Assembly: GCA_022842165.1 (NCBI GenBank)
Contig: JALHQC010000003.1
Coordinates: forward strand, 112,928 to 176,927
Length of the DNA stretch: 64,000 nt
Direction of reading: 5' to 3'
Origin: a bacterium
GTDB lineage: Bacteria; Pseudomonadota; Alphaproteobacteria; Rhizobiales; Aestuariivirgaceae
Each line of letters begins with the position of its first letter. Position 1 is the stretch's first letter. A model generated the notes under the pieces. The model was given only the letters and a program-made list of their open reading frames with translations, ran no database searches and was not told where the DNA came from. Made by a program: the position numbers and the translations under genes. Below, piece by piece: positions 35,796-43,983 of this stretch.

Positions 35796-37253
35796 ATGTC
35801 GAAGGTCATCAAGGGCGGTACGATCGTAGCGGCCGACCGCACCTATGTTTCGGACATCCTCATCGAAGGCGAACAGATCGCCGCCATCGGCCCCAATCTG
35901 AAGGGCGATACGGTCATCGACGCCGAGGGCGCCTACATCATGCCGGGCGGCATCGATCCCCATACGCATCTCGAAATGCCCTTCATGGGAACGACGGCGG
36001 CTGAGACCTGGGAGAGCGGTACCTTCGCAGCGCTTTCGGGCGGCACCACCACGATCGTCGATTTCGTCATTCCGGGGCCGGACGGCATGCTCGCCGCACT
36101 GAACGACTGGGAGAAGAAGGCGACGAAAAGCGCCTCCAGCGATTATTCCTACCACATGTGCGTCAACGGCTGGTCAGAGAAGCACTTCGACGAGATGGGC
36201 AAGGTCGTCGAGCGCGGCATCAACACCTTCAAGCACTTCATGGCCTACAAGGGCGCGCTGATGGTGAACGACGACGAGATGTTCGCCTCGTTCCAGCGCT
36301 GCGCGGCGCTCGGCGCCTTGCCGCTCGTCCATTGCGAGAACGGCGACATCATCGCGGCGCTGCAGGAAAAATTCATGAGCCAGGGCGTCACTGGCCCTGA
36401 AGCCCATGCCTTCTCGCGTCCGCCGGAGGTCGAGGGCGAGGCCACCAACCGCGCCATCATGATTGCCGATGCGGCGGGCGTCCCCGTCTATATCGTCCAC
36501 ACCTCGAGCGAGCAGGCGCACGAGGCAATCCGCCGGGCGCGGCAGAAGGGCATGCGGGTTTATGGCGAACCGCTGATCCAGCACCTGACGCTGGACGAAG
36601 GCGAATACTTCAACAAGAGCTGGGACTATGCCGCGCAGCGCGTGATGTCGCCGCCGTTCCGCGACAAGAGCCACCAGGATTCGCTGTGGGCCGGCCTTGC
36701 CGCGGGCTCGCTGCAGGTGGTGGCGACCGATCATTGCGCCTTCACGACAAAGCAGAAGCGCTTCGGTGTAAACAACTTCCCCAAGATTCCCAACGGCACC
36801 GGCGGCCTCGAGGACCGGCTTTCCGTTCTCTGGACCAAGGGTGTCGAAACCGGTCGCCTCACGCCCAACGAGTTCGTGGCGGTGACGTCGACCAACATTG
36901 CGCAGATCCTCAACATCTATCCGCAGAAAGGTGCGCTCATGGTGGGCTCCGACGCCGACGTCGTCGTCTGGGACCCCGGCATCTCCAAGACGATCTCGGC
37001 CGCCAACCAGAAGTCGATCATCGACTACAATGTCTTCGAAGGCTTCAAGGTGAACGGCCAGGCACGCTACACGATCTCGCGCGGCGAGGTGGTGTGGTCC
37101 TACGGCAAGAACGACAAGGCGCGTCCGGGCCGCGGCAAGTTCGTGCCGCGCAAGACGTTTCCGGCCATCAACAGGGCGCTTTCGACGTGGAAGGAGCTGA
37201 CGGCACCGCGCGCCGTCACACGCTCGCCCGAGCACATGCCCATTGGCGTGTAA
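35796..37253 (+). CDS. hydA: D-hydantoinase / dihydropyrimidinase
   Basis: A 485-aa amidohydrolase of the dihydropyrimidinase family. Metal ligands appear as His56 and His58 in GGIDPHTHLE, the carbamylated Lys152 in FKHFMAYKG, histidines in LVHCENGD and IVHTSSEQA, and the aspartate in ATDHCAF. It opens dihydropyrimidine or hydantoin rings to carbamoyl amino acids, which the upstream D-carbamoylase then cleaves. The ATG at 35796 is preceded by a GGGAGAA site. It ends the long plus-strand cluster, facing a minus-strand operon across a set of hairpins. Confidence 0.93.
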   Translation: MSKVIKGGTIVAADRTYVSDILIEGEQIAAIGPNLKGDTVIDAEGAYIMPGGIDPHTHLEMPFMGTTAAETWESGTFAALSGGTTTIVDFVIPGPDGMLAALNDWEKKATKSASSDYSYHMCVNGWSEKHFDEMGKVVERGINTFKHFMAYKGALMVNDDEMFASFQRCAALGALPLVHCENGDIIAALQEKFMSQGVTGPEAHAFSRPPEVEGEATNRAIMIADAAGVPVYIVHTSSEQAHEAIRRARQKGMRVYGEPLIQHLTLDEGEYFNKSWDYAAQRVMSPPFRDKSHQDSLWAGLAAGSLQVVATDHCAFTTKQKRFGVNNFPKIPNGTGGLEDRLSVLWTKGVETGRLTPNEFVAVTSTNIAQILNIYPQKGALMVGSDADVVVWDPGISKTISAANQKSIIDYNVFEGFKVNGQARYTISRGEVVWSYGKNDKARPGRGKFVPRKTFPAINRALSTWKELTAPRAVTRSPEHMPIGV

Positions 37254-37273
37254 GCTTTGCTTTTTATCCTTCT

Positions 37274-37400
37274 CCACCCGCGTTAGCGGGTGGGGCAAGG
37301 TGGCGCGCGACGCTTGCGTCGCGTGACGGATGGGGTTCTTCGCCCGGGTGGCGGACCCCGCCCGTCACCTTCGGTGACACCCTCCCCGCAAGCGAGGAGG
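37274..37400. repeat. Cluster of inverted repeats between convergent operons
   Basis: Four hairpins in 127 bp: CCACCCGC-GTTA-GCGGGTGG (37274-37293), CGCGACGC-TT-GCGTCGCG (37306-37323), GTCACC-TTC-GGTGAC (37364-37378), and an imperfect CCTCCCCGC-AA-GCGAGGAGG (37381-37400). The arrangement looks like a mobile palindromic intergenic mosaic of the type common in Hyphomicrobiales and can also terminate transcription from both convergent operons. Family assignment needs genome-wide copies. Confidence 0.6.
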
Positions 37401-37407
37401 GAATATT

Positions 37408-38571
37408 TCAAAACGACCTTGGCAGGCCGAGGATGTGCTCGGCCACGTATGACAGGATCAGGTTGGTCGAGATTGGCGCCACCTGATAGAGCCTGGTTTC
37501 GCGGAACTTGCGCTCGACGTCGTAGTCTTCTGCAAAGCCGAAGCCGCCGTGGAATTGCAGGCAGGCATTCGCCGCCTCCCATGAGGCATCAGCCGCCAGC
37601 AGCTTCGCCATGTTGGCTTCCGCGCCGCAGTCTTCATGGGCGTCGAACTTGCGGGCCGCCTCGAAGCGCATGAGGCTGGCGGCCTCGACGTTGATATAGG
37701 CGCGCGCGATCGGGAATTGCACGCCCTGGTTCTGGCCGATGGGCCGGTCGAAAACCACGCGCTCCTTTGCGTAGCCCACCACTTTATCGGTAAACCAGTA
37801 GCCGTCGCCCACGCATTCCGCCGCGATCAGCGTGCGCTCGGCATTCAACCCGTCGAGGATATAGCGGAAGCCGCGGCCTTCCTCGCCGATGAGGTTCTCC
37901 GCCGGAATTTCGAGATTGTCGAAAAACAACTCGTTGGTCTCATGATTGACCATGTTGCGAATGGGCTTCACCGTCAGGCCATTGTCGACCGCCCGTTTGA
38001 GATCAACGAGGAAGATCGACAATCCTTCCGACTTCTTGCGCACCTCGGCGAGCGGTGTGGTGCGGGCAAGAAGGATCATCAGGTCGGAATGCTGGACGCG
38101 CGAAATCCACACCTTCTGGCCATTCACCACATAGCGGTCGCCCTTGCGCACCGCGGTGGTTTTCAGTTTCGTCGTGTCGGTTCCTGCCGAAGGCTCGGTG
38201 ACGCCCATCGACTGAAGACGCAGTTCGCCGCTGGCGATCTTCGGGAGATAGAGGTCTTTCTGGGCCTTCGATCCATGGCGCAACAGCGTGCCCATGTTAT
38301 ACATCTGGCCATGGCAGTGCCCGGCATTGCCGCCCGAACGGTTGATCTCCTCCATCACCACCGAAGCTTCGGTGAGGCCGAGGTTCGAGCCGCCATATTC
38401 TTCCGGTATCATGGCGGCGAGCCAGCCGGCCCTGGTCAGCGCATCGATGAATTCCACGGGGTAGGTGGCGTCTGCGCCATGCCTGCGATGATATTCGGCA
38501 GGGAATTCGGCACACAGCGCACGCAGGGCTTCGCGCATCTCCTGGTGCCGGTCGGGCTTGGGGATCATCAT
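37408..38571 (-). CDS. Acyl-CoA dehydrogenase family protein
   Basis: A 387-aa flavoprotein of standard length. It shows the acyl-CoA dehydrogenase N-terminal helical domain (PEEYGGSNLGLTEASVVMEE), the FAD-contacting MGVTEPSAGTDTTKLKTTA segment and the C-terminal FHGGFGFAEDYDVERKFRET. It oxidises an acyl-CoA to the enoyl-CoA with electrons passed to ETF. The ATG overlaps the stop of the upstream CoA-transferase by 4 bp, so they are translated together; the CoA-transferase probably activates the acid that this enzyme desaturates. Confidence 0.92.
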   Translation of the reverse strand: MMIPKPDRHQEMREALRALCAEFPAEYHRRHGADATYPVEFIDALTRAGWLAAMIPEEYGGSNLGLTEASVVMEEINRSGGNAGHCHGQMYNMGTLLRHGSKAQKDLYLPKIASGELRLQSMGVTEPSAGTDTTKLKTTAVRKGDRYVVNGQKVWISRVQHSDLMILLARTTPLAEVRKKSEGLSIFLVDLKRAVDNGLTVKPIRNMVNHETNELFFDNLEIPAENLIGEEGRGFRYILDGLNAERTLIAAECVGDGYWFTDKVVGYAKERVVFDRPIGQNQGVQFPIARAYINVEAASLMRFEAARKFDAHEDCGAEANMAKLLAADASWEAANACLQFHGGFGFAEDYDVERKFRETRLYQVAPISTNLILSYVAEHILGLPRSF

Positions 38572-39731
38572 GGCGAGTTGTCTTTCGCGTTATCTGCGGC
38601 AATGCCGAATTCGGCGAGAATGCCGGCGGTATGTTCGCCAACGGCTGGCACTGGGTCGAAGCGCGGCTCCCAGGCCTCGCCCGTCACCGGCCGAAGGCCT
38701 GGCAGCGGCCCCGCGGGCGAGCCGAAATCCTGCCACCGCTGCCGGGCGGCAAGCTGCGGATGGTTCCACAATGCGGCCATGTCGTTCACCCGCGCCGTGG
38801 CGATCCCTGCCTGTTCGAGCCTTCTGATCGCCTCCGACGTCGGCAGTGACCCCAACACGCCGGCGATGACGGGTTCGAGAATGTCACGATGGCCGGCGCG
38901 GCCGGAGTTTCCTGCAAACCGCGGATCGCTGCCAAGCTCCTCGCGCTGGAGCACGAGTTTGGAGAATGACAGCCATTCACGGTCGTTCTGCAGGCCGAGG
39001 AAGACCGTGCCGTCCGCGGTCGCATAGGGACCATAGGGATAGATCGTTGCATGGTTCGGGCCGCTGCGCTGCGGCGGCGTCGCGCCATCCATCGCGTAAT
39101 ACATGGGGTAGCCCATCCATTCCGCCATCGCCTCCAGCATCGAGACTTCGATGTGGTCGCCCGTGCCGGTCTTCATCCGATTGAGGAGGGCCGCAAGGAT
39201 CGAATGATAGGCCGTGACGCCAGCCGCGATGTCGGCAATCGAGATGCCGGCCTTCGCCATGTGATCCTCGCTTCCGGTCACTGACAGGAAGCCGGCTTCC
39301 GCCTGGATCAGCAGGTCATAGGCCTTGCTGTGTTCATAGGGCCCGCCCGAGCCATAGCCGGAAATCGAACAGGTGATGAGGCGCGGATGGTGGCGGCGCA
39401 GCTCCGCATGGCCAAGGCCCAGCCGTCCGGCAGCGCCCGGCGCGAGGTTCTGCACCAGGATATCGGCCCTGGCGATGATGCGCCTCAGGATGCTGACAGC
39501 GCCTTCCTCCTTGAGGTCGAGCGCAAGGCTTTCCTTCGACCGGTTGGTCCACACGAAGTGACTGGCGAGCCCCCGCGCCCGCGTATCATAGGCACGCGCA
39601 AAGTCGCCTCCGTCGGGCCGTTCGACCTTGATCACCCTTGCGCCCTGATCGGCCAGCAACCGGGTACAATAGGGGGCTGCAATCGCCTGTTCGAGCGAGA
39701 CCACCAGAAGGCCATCGAGCGGGCGGCTCAT
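38568..39731 (-). CDS. CaiB/BaiF (family III) CoA-transferase
   Basis: A 387-aa CoA-transferase. Motifs include GLLVVSLEQAIAAPYCTRLLADQGARVIKVE at the front, split here by normal family variation, and a catalytic Asp in GISIADIAAGVTAY. It transfers CoA to an unidentified carboxylic acid. It lies 7 bp downstream of the DUF3830 gene and overlaps the acyl-CoA dehydrogenase by 4 bp, so DUF3830, CoA-transferase and dehydrogenase form one minus-strand operon. It is the second family member in the window; the first is at 490-1713. Confidence 0.92.
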   Translation of the reverse strand: MSRPLDGLLVVSLEQAIAAPYCTRLLADQGARVIKVERPDGGDFARAYDTRARGLASHFVWTNRSKESLALDLKEEGAVSILRRIIARADILVQNLAPGAAGRLGLGHAELRRHHPRLITCSISGYGSGGPYEHSKAYDLLIQAEAGFLSVTGSEDHMAKAGISIADIAAGVTAYHSILAALLNRMKTGTGDHIEVSMLEAMAEWMGYPMYYAMDGATPPQRSGPNHATIYPYGPYATADGTVFLGLQNDREWLSFSKLVLQREELGSDPRFAGNSGRAGHRDILEPVIAGVLGSLPTSEAIRRLEQAGIATARVNDMAALWNHPQLAARQRWQDFGSPAGPLPGLRPVTGEAWEPRFDPVPAVGEHTAGILAEFGIAADNAKDNSP

Positions 39732-39738
39732 TCCCGGT

Positions 39739-40152
39739 TCACGCCTTGTCGAAGCGGATGGGTTGCGCGCCTTCCCACAGCGTGCGCTTGCCGATTTCGG
39801 CTAGGCGCTCGAGGTTCGAGGTCAGCGTGATGAAATGATTGCCGGCGAGCTGGCCCATCTTGCTCGCAAAATGCACGCCGCCATAGGCGAGAAGGATCTC
39901 TGTCTCCGAGATGCCGCCAGGATAGAGCAATATCTGCCCAGGTGCCGGAAAGCTGGTGTGGTTCTCATAGCCCACGCCGAAATCGAGATCGCCCAGCGGA
40001 ATCCACACCGCTTCGCCGCTCCACCGCACATGCACGATCTTGCCGGAGAAGGGCATCTGGCGCAGGAAGGCGGCGCAGGTCTTCGGCGCCTTGTCCGTCT
40101 CAAGCCGCGCCTGAAACACGATATCGGAAATTGTAACATTCAGCGCCGTCAT
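39739..40152 (-). CDS. DUF3830 family protein
   Basis: A 137-aa protein that I match to DUF3830, a cyclophilin-like-fold family of unknown reaction often found with hydantoinase and amide genes. Supporting stretches are KTCAAFLRQMPFSGKIVHVRWSGEAVWIP and the glycine-rich LLAYGGVHFASKMGQLAGNH. ATG 40152 follows AGGAAAAA; a start 17 codons upstream adds unrelated residues. It is the first gene of the operon with the CoA-transferase and acyl-CoA dehydrogenase, divergent from the NodB-type hydrolase. Confidence 0.72.
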   Translation of the reverse strand: MTALNVTISDIVFQARLETDKAPKTCAAFLRQMPFSGKIVHVRWSGEAVWIPLGDLDFGVGYENHTSFPAPGQILLYPGGISETEILLAYGGVHFASKMGQLAGNHFITLTSNLERLAEIGKRTLWEGAQPIRFDKA

Positions 40153-40210
40153 CAGTTTTTCCTGTCTGCCATCAGTGCTGGCTGGTTGATAGAAATCGAG
40201 CAATCACAAC

Positions 40211-40230
40211 CACGCATCGATTGATGTGTG
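40211..40230. promoter_or_regulatory. Palindrome in divergent intergenic region
   Basis: CACGCATC-GATT-GATGTGTG, arms matching at 7 of 8 positions, lies in the 223-bp region between divergent genes starting at 40152 and 40376. Its symmetry and central location suit a regulator site serving both directions. No cognate regulator gene is adjacent, so the assignment is tentative. Confidence 0.3.
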
Positions 40231-40375
40231 TTTCTTCTCAATCGCGGGTCACAAGCGACTAAACTCCTATACAGCATAAAGAAGATTGTGGATTTTTCAA
40301 ACTCAACATGGTTCTATTCCGCCATTGCAGGGTTCCAACGGACCGCATAGGCGGCAAGAACAGGAGACGCGAGAC

Positions 40376-41281
40376 ATGGCAAAGAAAGAAATCATCTGTG
40401 CATTCGGGACCGATATCGACTCGGTCGCGGGCCAGATCGGCTCTTACGGCGGCGGCGATTCGCCGTCCGATATCCAGCGCGGCATCTTCGCCAGCGAAGT
40501 CGGCAACATTCGCCTCCTCAACCTGTTCAAGAAGTACAAGCTGAAGACCAGCTTCTTCATTCCGGGCCATTCGATCGAAACCTTCCCCGACCAGGTGAAG
40601 CGCATTGCGGACGAGGGCCACGAGATCGGCGCGCACGGCTATCTGCACGAAAACCCGATCGCCATGACGCCAACCCAGGAAGAAGCGGTTCTGGTGAAGT
40701 CGATCGAGCTGATCGAGAAGCTTTCCGGCAGCAAGCCGCGCGGCTATGTGGCGCCGTGGTGGGAAATGTCGGCCTCGACCGCTGCCCTCCTGCAGAAATA
40801 CGGTTTCAAGTACGATCACAGCCAGGGCTATCGCGACTTCCAGCCCTTCTATGCCCGGGTCGGCGATTCCTGGAACGTCATCGACTATTCCAAGAAGGCG
40901 GAAGAGTGGATGCATCCCCTGAAGCATGGCACCGAGATCGACCTCGTCGAGATCGGCGCCAACTGGTATGTCGACGATCTTCCGCCGATGATGTTCATGA
41001 AGAAGGTTCCGAACAGCCACGGCTTCGTCAACCCGCGCGATATCGAGCAGATGTGGCGCGACCAGTTCGACTGGGTCTATCGCGAGATGGATTACGGCGT
41101 GTTCCCCTTCACCATCCACCCGGACGTCAGCGGCCGTCCGCAGGTGCTGCTGATGCTCGAACGCCTGATCGAATACATCAACGGCCATGACGGCGTGAAG
41201 TGGATGACTTTCGAGGAGATCGCCGAAGATTTCCGCAAGCGCTTCCCCTTCGCGGGCGGCAAGCGTCCGGAAGTCATCTGA
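40376..41281 (+). CDS. NodB-fold polysaccharide deacetylase family protein, possible cyclic imide hydrolase
   Basis: A 301-aa carbohydrate-esterase-4/NodB-homology enzyme. The metal site is visible: an aspartate in [14 protein letters not shown] and HxxxH in [26 protein letters not shown] follows as the next NodB motif. The [22 protein letters not shown] segment is shared by the HpPgdA-like/PuuE-like branch, some members of which hydrolyse cyclic imides or allantoin rather than glycans. No signal peptide is present, so a cytosolic small-molecule substrate is more likely than peptidoglycan, and the hydantoin context agrees. ATG 40376 follows AGGAG. A cyclic-amide activity remains inference. 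Confidence 0.82.
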   Translation: MAKKEIICAFGTDIDSVAGQIGSYGGGDSPSDIQRGIFASEVGNIRLLNLFKKYKLKTSFFIPGHSIETFPDQVKRIADEGHEIGAHGYLHENPIAMTPTQEEAVLVKSIELIEKLSGSKPRGYVAPWWEMSASTAALLQKYGFKYDHSQGYRDFQPFYARVGDSWNVIDYSKKAEEWMHPLKHGTEIDLVEIGANWYVDDLPPMMFMKKVPNSHGFVNPRDIEQMWRDQFDWVYREMDYGVFPFTIHPDVSGRPQVLLMLERLIEYINGHDGVKWMTFEEIAEDFRKRFPFAGGKRPEVI

Positions 41282-41345
41282 AACACTGAATGCGCAAGGG
41301 CGGCACCACGCGTGCCGCCCTGTCGATTCCAGCGGAAGGAACATC

Positions 41346-41651
41346 ATGTGCGCGAACTGCGGCTTTCCCGCCGCTCCCGGCCACTGGACGGAAGCCGGCG
41401 CCACAACGGGGCCCGACCGCCTGCGCGAAAGATTCCGCCGCGCGCATGTGCTGCAATCGGTGCTGCGCCCTTATGGCCTCACCGCTTATGACGGCGGCCT
41501 GGTGCCGGGCATCCAGATCTCGACGCTTTCCGGAAATCAATCGATCGTCCTCACGCTGGAAGATGTCTGGCCTCTCGCCGAACGGTTGACGGGTAAGCCC
41601 ATAGATCCGCTCGATCCGCGCTTCACAGGAGATGCGGAAGGCAGGGGCTGA
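41346..41651 (+). CDS. Small conserved-looking protein with N-terminal CxxC
   Basis: A 101-aa protein I do not recognise. It starts MCANCGFPAAPGHW, giving a CxxC pair that could bind zinc or another metal. The rest is a compact alpha/beta sequence (HVLQSVLRPYGLTAYDGG, then QISTLSGNQSIVLTLEDVWP). There is no signal peptide. The start follows AAGGAA. It lies 64 bp after the NodB-type hydrolase and 1 bp before the CobW GTPase, so these three are probably one unit; a role in metal handling or enzyme maturation is conjecture. Confidence 0.5.
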   Translation: MCANCGFPAAPGHWTEAGATTGPDRLRERFRRAHVLQSVLRPYGLTAYDGGLVPGIQISTLSGNQSIVLTLEDVWPLAERLTGKPIDPLDPRFTGDAEGRG

Positions 41652-41652
41652 C

Positions 41653-42627
41653 ATGGCGGCCCATTCCGAATCGCGCGTGCGACTGACAATTCTCGGCGGC
41701 TATCTCGGCTCCGGGAAAACCACATGGCTCCGCCATCAGCTGCATGCGGGGCGCTTTGCCGATGCCTTCGTCATCGTCAACGAGGCCGCTGAAACGCCGG
41801 TCGATGACGCGCTGCTCGGGCGCTCCTCGAAGCTCGCTGTCCTGGCGGGCGGCTGCGTGTGCTGCACGGCAAAGGCCGATCTCATTGCACTGCTGCGAAG
41901 GCTCTGCGACGAGCGCAGCCGGACGGCGTCGACCGCTTCCCGGCTCGAGCAGATCGTTCTCGAAACCAGCGGCCTTGCCGATCCCGGTCCCATTGTCGAG
42001 GCGATCCGCTCCGACCCCATCCTCGTCTATCATATCGTGGTGGGCGAAATCATCGTCGCGGTCGACGGGTTGCACGCGCTGAGCCAGTTGCGAAGCGAAC
42101 CGCTGGGCCGCCGCCAGATCGAGATCGCCGATCATCTCATCGTAACCAAGGCCGATGTGGCGGGCGAGGCCGATCTGAAGCGCCTGCTTGCCACGCTGGC
42201 GCAGCTCAATCCGGGCGCGCGCCTCTCCGGCGCCGCCATGGGAACGGACGTTCCGCTGCCGGATTTCCACGGATGCGCGCCGGAACTTCTTCCCGTTCTC
42301 CCAGCTGAGGAAAACCGCCCGCCAATCTTTCCAACGCGGCTCCACCTCGGAGAAGGTGTCGACTGGACGGCTTTCACCGTATGGCTTTCGGCACTGCTCC
42401 ACGCGCGCGGCGATGATGTCGTCAGGGTCAAGGGCGTGGTGCGCACGCCTGCCGGGCGGTTGCTGCTGCAAACGGTGCGGAAGGTCGTGCAGTCACCGGA
42501 AATCCTGCCGGAGCAGAGCGATGACACCGGACGCGAGGACGACACCATCGTCGTCATCGGCCGCGGCTACAGCGCCGAAACCTTAAGCCGTTCGCTCCGT
42601 CACTTCGCGGGCGCGGGAAGAACCTGA
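41653..42627 (+). CDS. CobW/P47K (COG0523) family GTPase
   Basis: A 324-aa G3E GTPase. The P-loop is ILGGYLGSGKTTW, followed by the family's metal-binding GGCVCCTAKADL (CxCC), ETSGLADPGPI and the guanine-specificity motif VTKADV. A C-terminal CobW domain follows (RVKGVVRTPAGRLLLQTV). These proteins deliver metals such as zinc, cobalt or iron to partner enzymes. Next to a metal-dependent NodB hydrolase, it is a plausible metallochaperone for it. ATG 41653 has a GGCAGGGG site; an earlier ATG (41632) is too close to its AGGAG. The 3' end overlaps the convergent hydrolase gene by 28 bp. Confidence 0.9.
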   Translation: MAAHSESRVRLTILGGYLGSGKTTWLRHQLHAGRFADAFVIVNEAAETPVDDALLGRSSKLAVLAGGCVCCTAKADLIALLRRLCDERSRTASTASRLEQIVLETSGLADPGPIVEAIRSDPILVYHIVVGEIIVAVDGLHALSQLRSEPLGRRQIEIADHLIVTKADVAGEADLKRLLATLAQLNPGARLSGAAMGTDVPLPDFHGCAPELLPVLPAEENRPPIFPTRLHLGEGVDWTAFTVWLSALLHARGDDVVRVKGVVRTPAGRLLLQTVRKVVQSPEILPEQSDDTGREDDTIVVIGRGYSAETLSRSLRHFAGAGRT

Positions 42628-43268
42628 CGGTCGAGCGTGGCGATCACATCGCCCGCTGTCAGCAGGTCGGCATATTTCTGGCCCATGTCGAAGAGGTTCG
42701 CTTCATGCGGGCCAATCGCACGGTCGCCCACGCAATCCATCGCGACGATCGGCCGGAAGTTCCAGCTCATCGCATCGATCACGCTGGCGCGCACGCAGCC
42801 GCTCGTCGTGCAGCCGGCGACGACGATTGTATCGACGCCCTTCGAAATCAGGGTGCCGCACAGGTCGGTGCCGAAGAAAGCGGAGGCTTGCGTCTTGCGG
42901 ATCACCATCTCGCCTGCGCGTGGCGCCAGCTCCTTCACCACCTGGCTTGCGTCTGCGGCCTCGGTCAGTTCGCGCAAGCGCGGCGCCTTCTGGCACCACA
43001 CTCCGGCATTCGATCCGTCATCGGCATAAACGATACGCGTGAAAGCCACGGGCAGGCGCCGCCCGCGGAAGAAGGCCAGCAGCGGCACGGTTGCCTCAAC
43101 AGCATTCAGGATGTTGCCGCCGCCAAAAATATCGGGATCGGTAAAGCCATTGACGAAGTCGACGATGAGCAGAGCCGGCATTCGCCCGAAACCGGTCTTC
43201 TGCCCGAATTGCTGCCGTGCATAGATATCATCGCTGGTCATCGCCGCTATTCCCGCTGCTGTAGCCAT
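42600..43268 (-). CDS. Isochorismatase-family hydrolase, N-carbamoylsarcosine amidase-like
   Basis: A 222-aa cysteine hydrolase. The Asp-Lys-Cys triad is in ALLIVDFVNGF, VIRKTQASAFFGT and GCTTSGCVRAS. The N-terminal IYARQQFGQKTGFGRMPALL aligns with the start of Arthrobacter N-carbamoylsarcosine amidohydrolase, so hydrolysis of an N-carbamoyl amino acid to sarcosine-like product, CO2 and ammonia is likely. The start is uncertain: ATG 43268 abuts the divergent gene's ATG (both lie in one CATG), and ATG 43241 is a good alternative that separates them. It overlaps the convergent CobW gene at its end. Confidence 0.85.
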   Translation of the reverse strand: MATAAGIAAMTSDDIYARQQFGQKTGFGRMPALLIVDFVNGFTDPDIFGGGNILNAVEATVPLLAFFRGRRLPVAFTRIVYADDGSNAGVWCQKAPRLRELTEAADASQVVKELAPRAGEMVIRKTQASAFFGTDLCGTLISKGVDTIVVAGCTTSGCVRASVIDAMSWNFRPIVAMDCVGDRAIGPHEANLFDMGQKYADLLTAGDVIATLDRQVLPAPAK

Positions 43269-43971
43269 GATATTGTCTGCCCGCGCCCTGTCTGTGAAGG
43301 CTGAAATATTGACCTTGAGTGTCACGCTGTTCTGGTCGTTCCGCAGCCCATATTCCTACGTGCTGCTGCCGCGCATTAACGAGCTGCACCGGAGATACGA
43401 TGTCGAGATCGATATCCGCATCGTCCATCCCGCCGCCATCCGCAACCCATCCTATTTTGCGCGCATGGACCCGCTGGCACGGCCCTATTTCATGCAGGAT
43501 TCAGCGCGCGTTGCGGCTTTTCACGGCATGAGTTTCCGCCGCCCGGTGCCTGATCCCATCGCGCAGGACCCGGTCACGCTGGCGATCGCGCCGGATCAGC
43601 CACTAGCCGTCCGGCTCGGGCGGCTGGGCATCGCAGCGGCTGAACGCGCGCGCGGGCTGGAATTCGCAACGGAAGTGTCGCAACTCCTGTGGGATGGATC
43701 GGTAACGGGGTGGGACGAGGACGATCACCTTGCCCAGGCCGCCCAGCGCTGCGGGCTGAACCTTGCCGAACTGGAACAGGCCGTTTCCCGCAATCCCGCC
43801 CATCACGATGCCGCTCTGGAAACCAACGGACAAGAGCTGCGCGCCAGCGGCCACTGGGGCGTGCCGACCATGGTCTTCAACGCGGAAGTCTTCTTCGGGC
43901 AGGACCGCTTCGAGGTTCTGCTCTGGCGGCTGGCGCAGAACGGGCTGAAGGAACGTGCCGCACGCCGCTGA
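43267..43971 (+). CDS. DsbA-family/2-hydroxychromene-2-carboxylate isomerase-like protein
   Basis: A 234-aa thioredoxin-fold protein of the DsbA/HCCA-isomerase (GST-kappa) type. The active-site segment is FWSFRSPYSYVLLPRINEL, where the usual disulfide CxxC is replaced by Ser-containing residues, as in glutathione-dependent isomerases. The C-terminal GHWGVPTMVFNAEVFFGQDRFEVLLW matches the family's cis-proline and final helix. The first ~16 residues are weakly conserved: a TTG at 43309 would give a cleaner start and avoid overlap with the divergent hydrolase gene. The substrate is unknown. Confidence 0.82.
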   Translation: MILSARALSVKAEILTLSVTLFWSFRSPYSYVLLPRINELHRRYDVEIDIRIVHPAAIRNPSYFARMDPLARPYFMQDSARVAAFHGMSFRRPVPDPIAQDPVTLAIAPDQPLAVRLGRLGIAAAERARGLEFATEVSQLLWDGSVTGWDEDDHLAQAAQRCGLNLAELEQAVSRNPAHHDAALETNGQELRASGHWGVPTMVFNAEVFFGQDRFEVLLWRLAQNGLKERAARR

Positions 43972-43983
43972 CGGCAGGCCCGC

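Noticed and set aside
40376..41281. Reading the NodB-type protein as a peptidoglycan or chitin deacetylase
   Set aside because: There is no signal peptide or membrane anchor, and the sequence branch and hydantoin context favour a cytosolic cyclic-imide-type substrate; kept as a lesser alternative.
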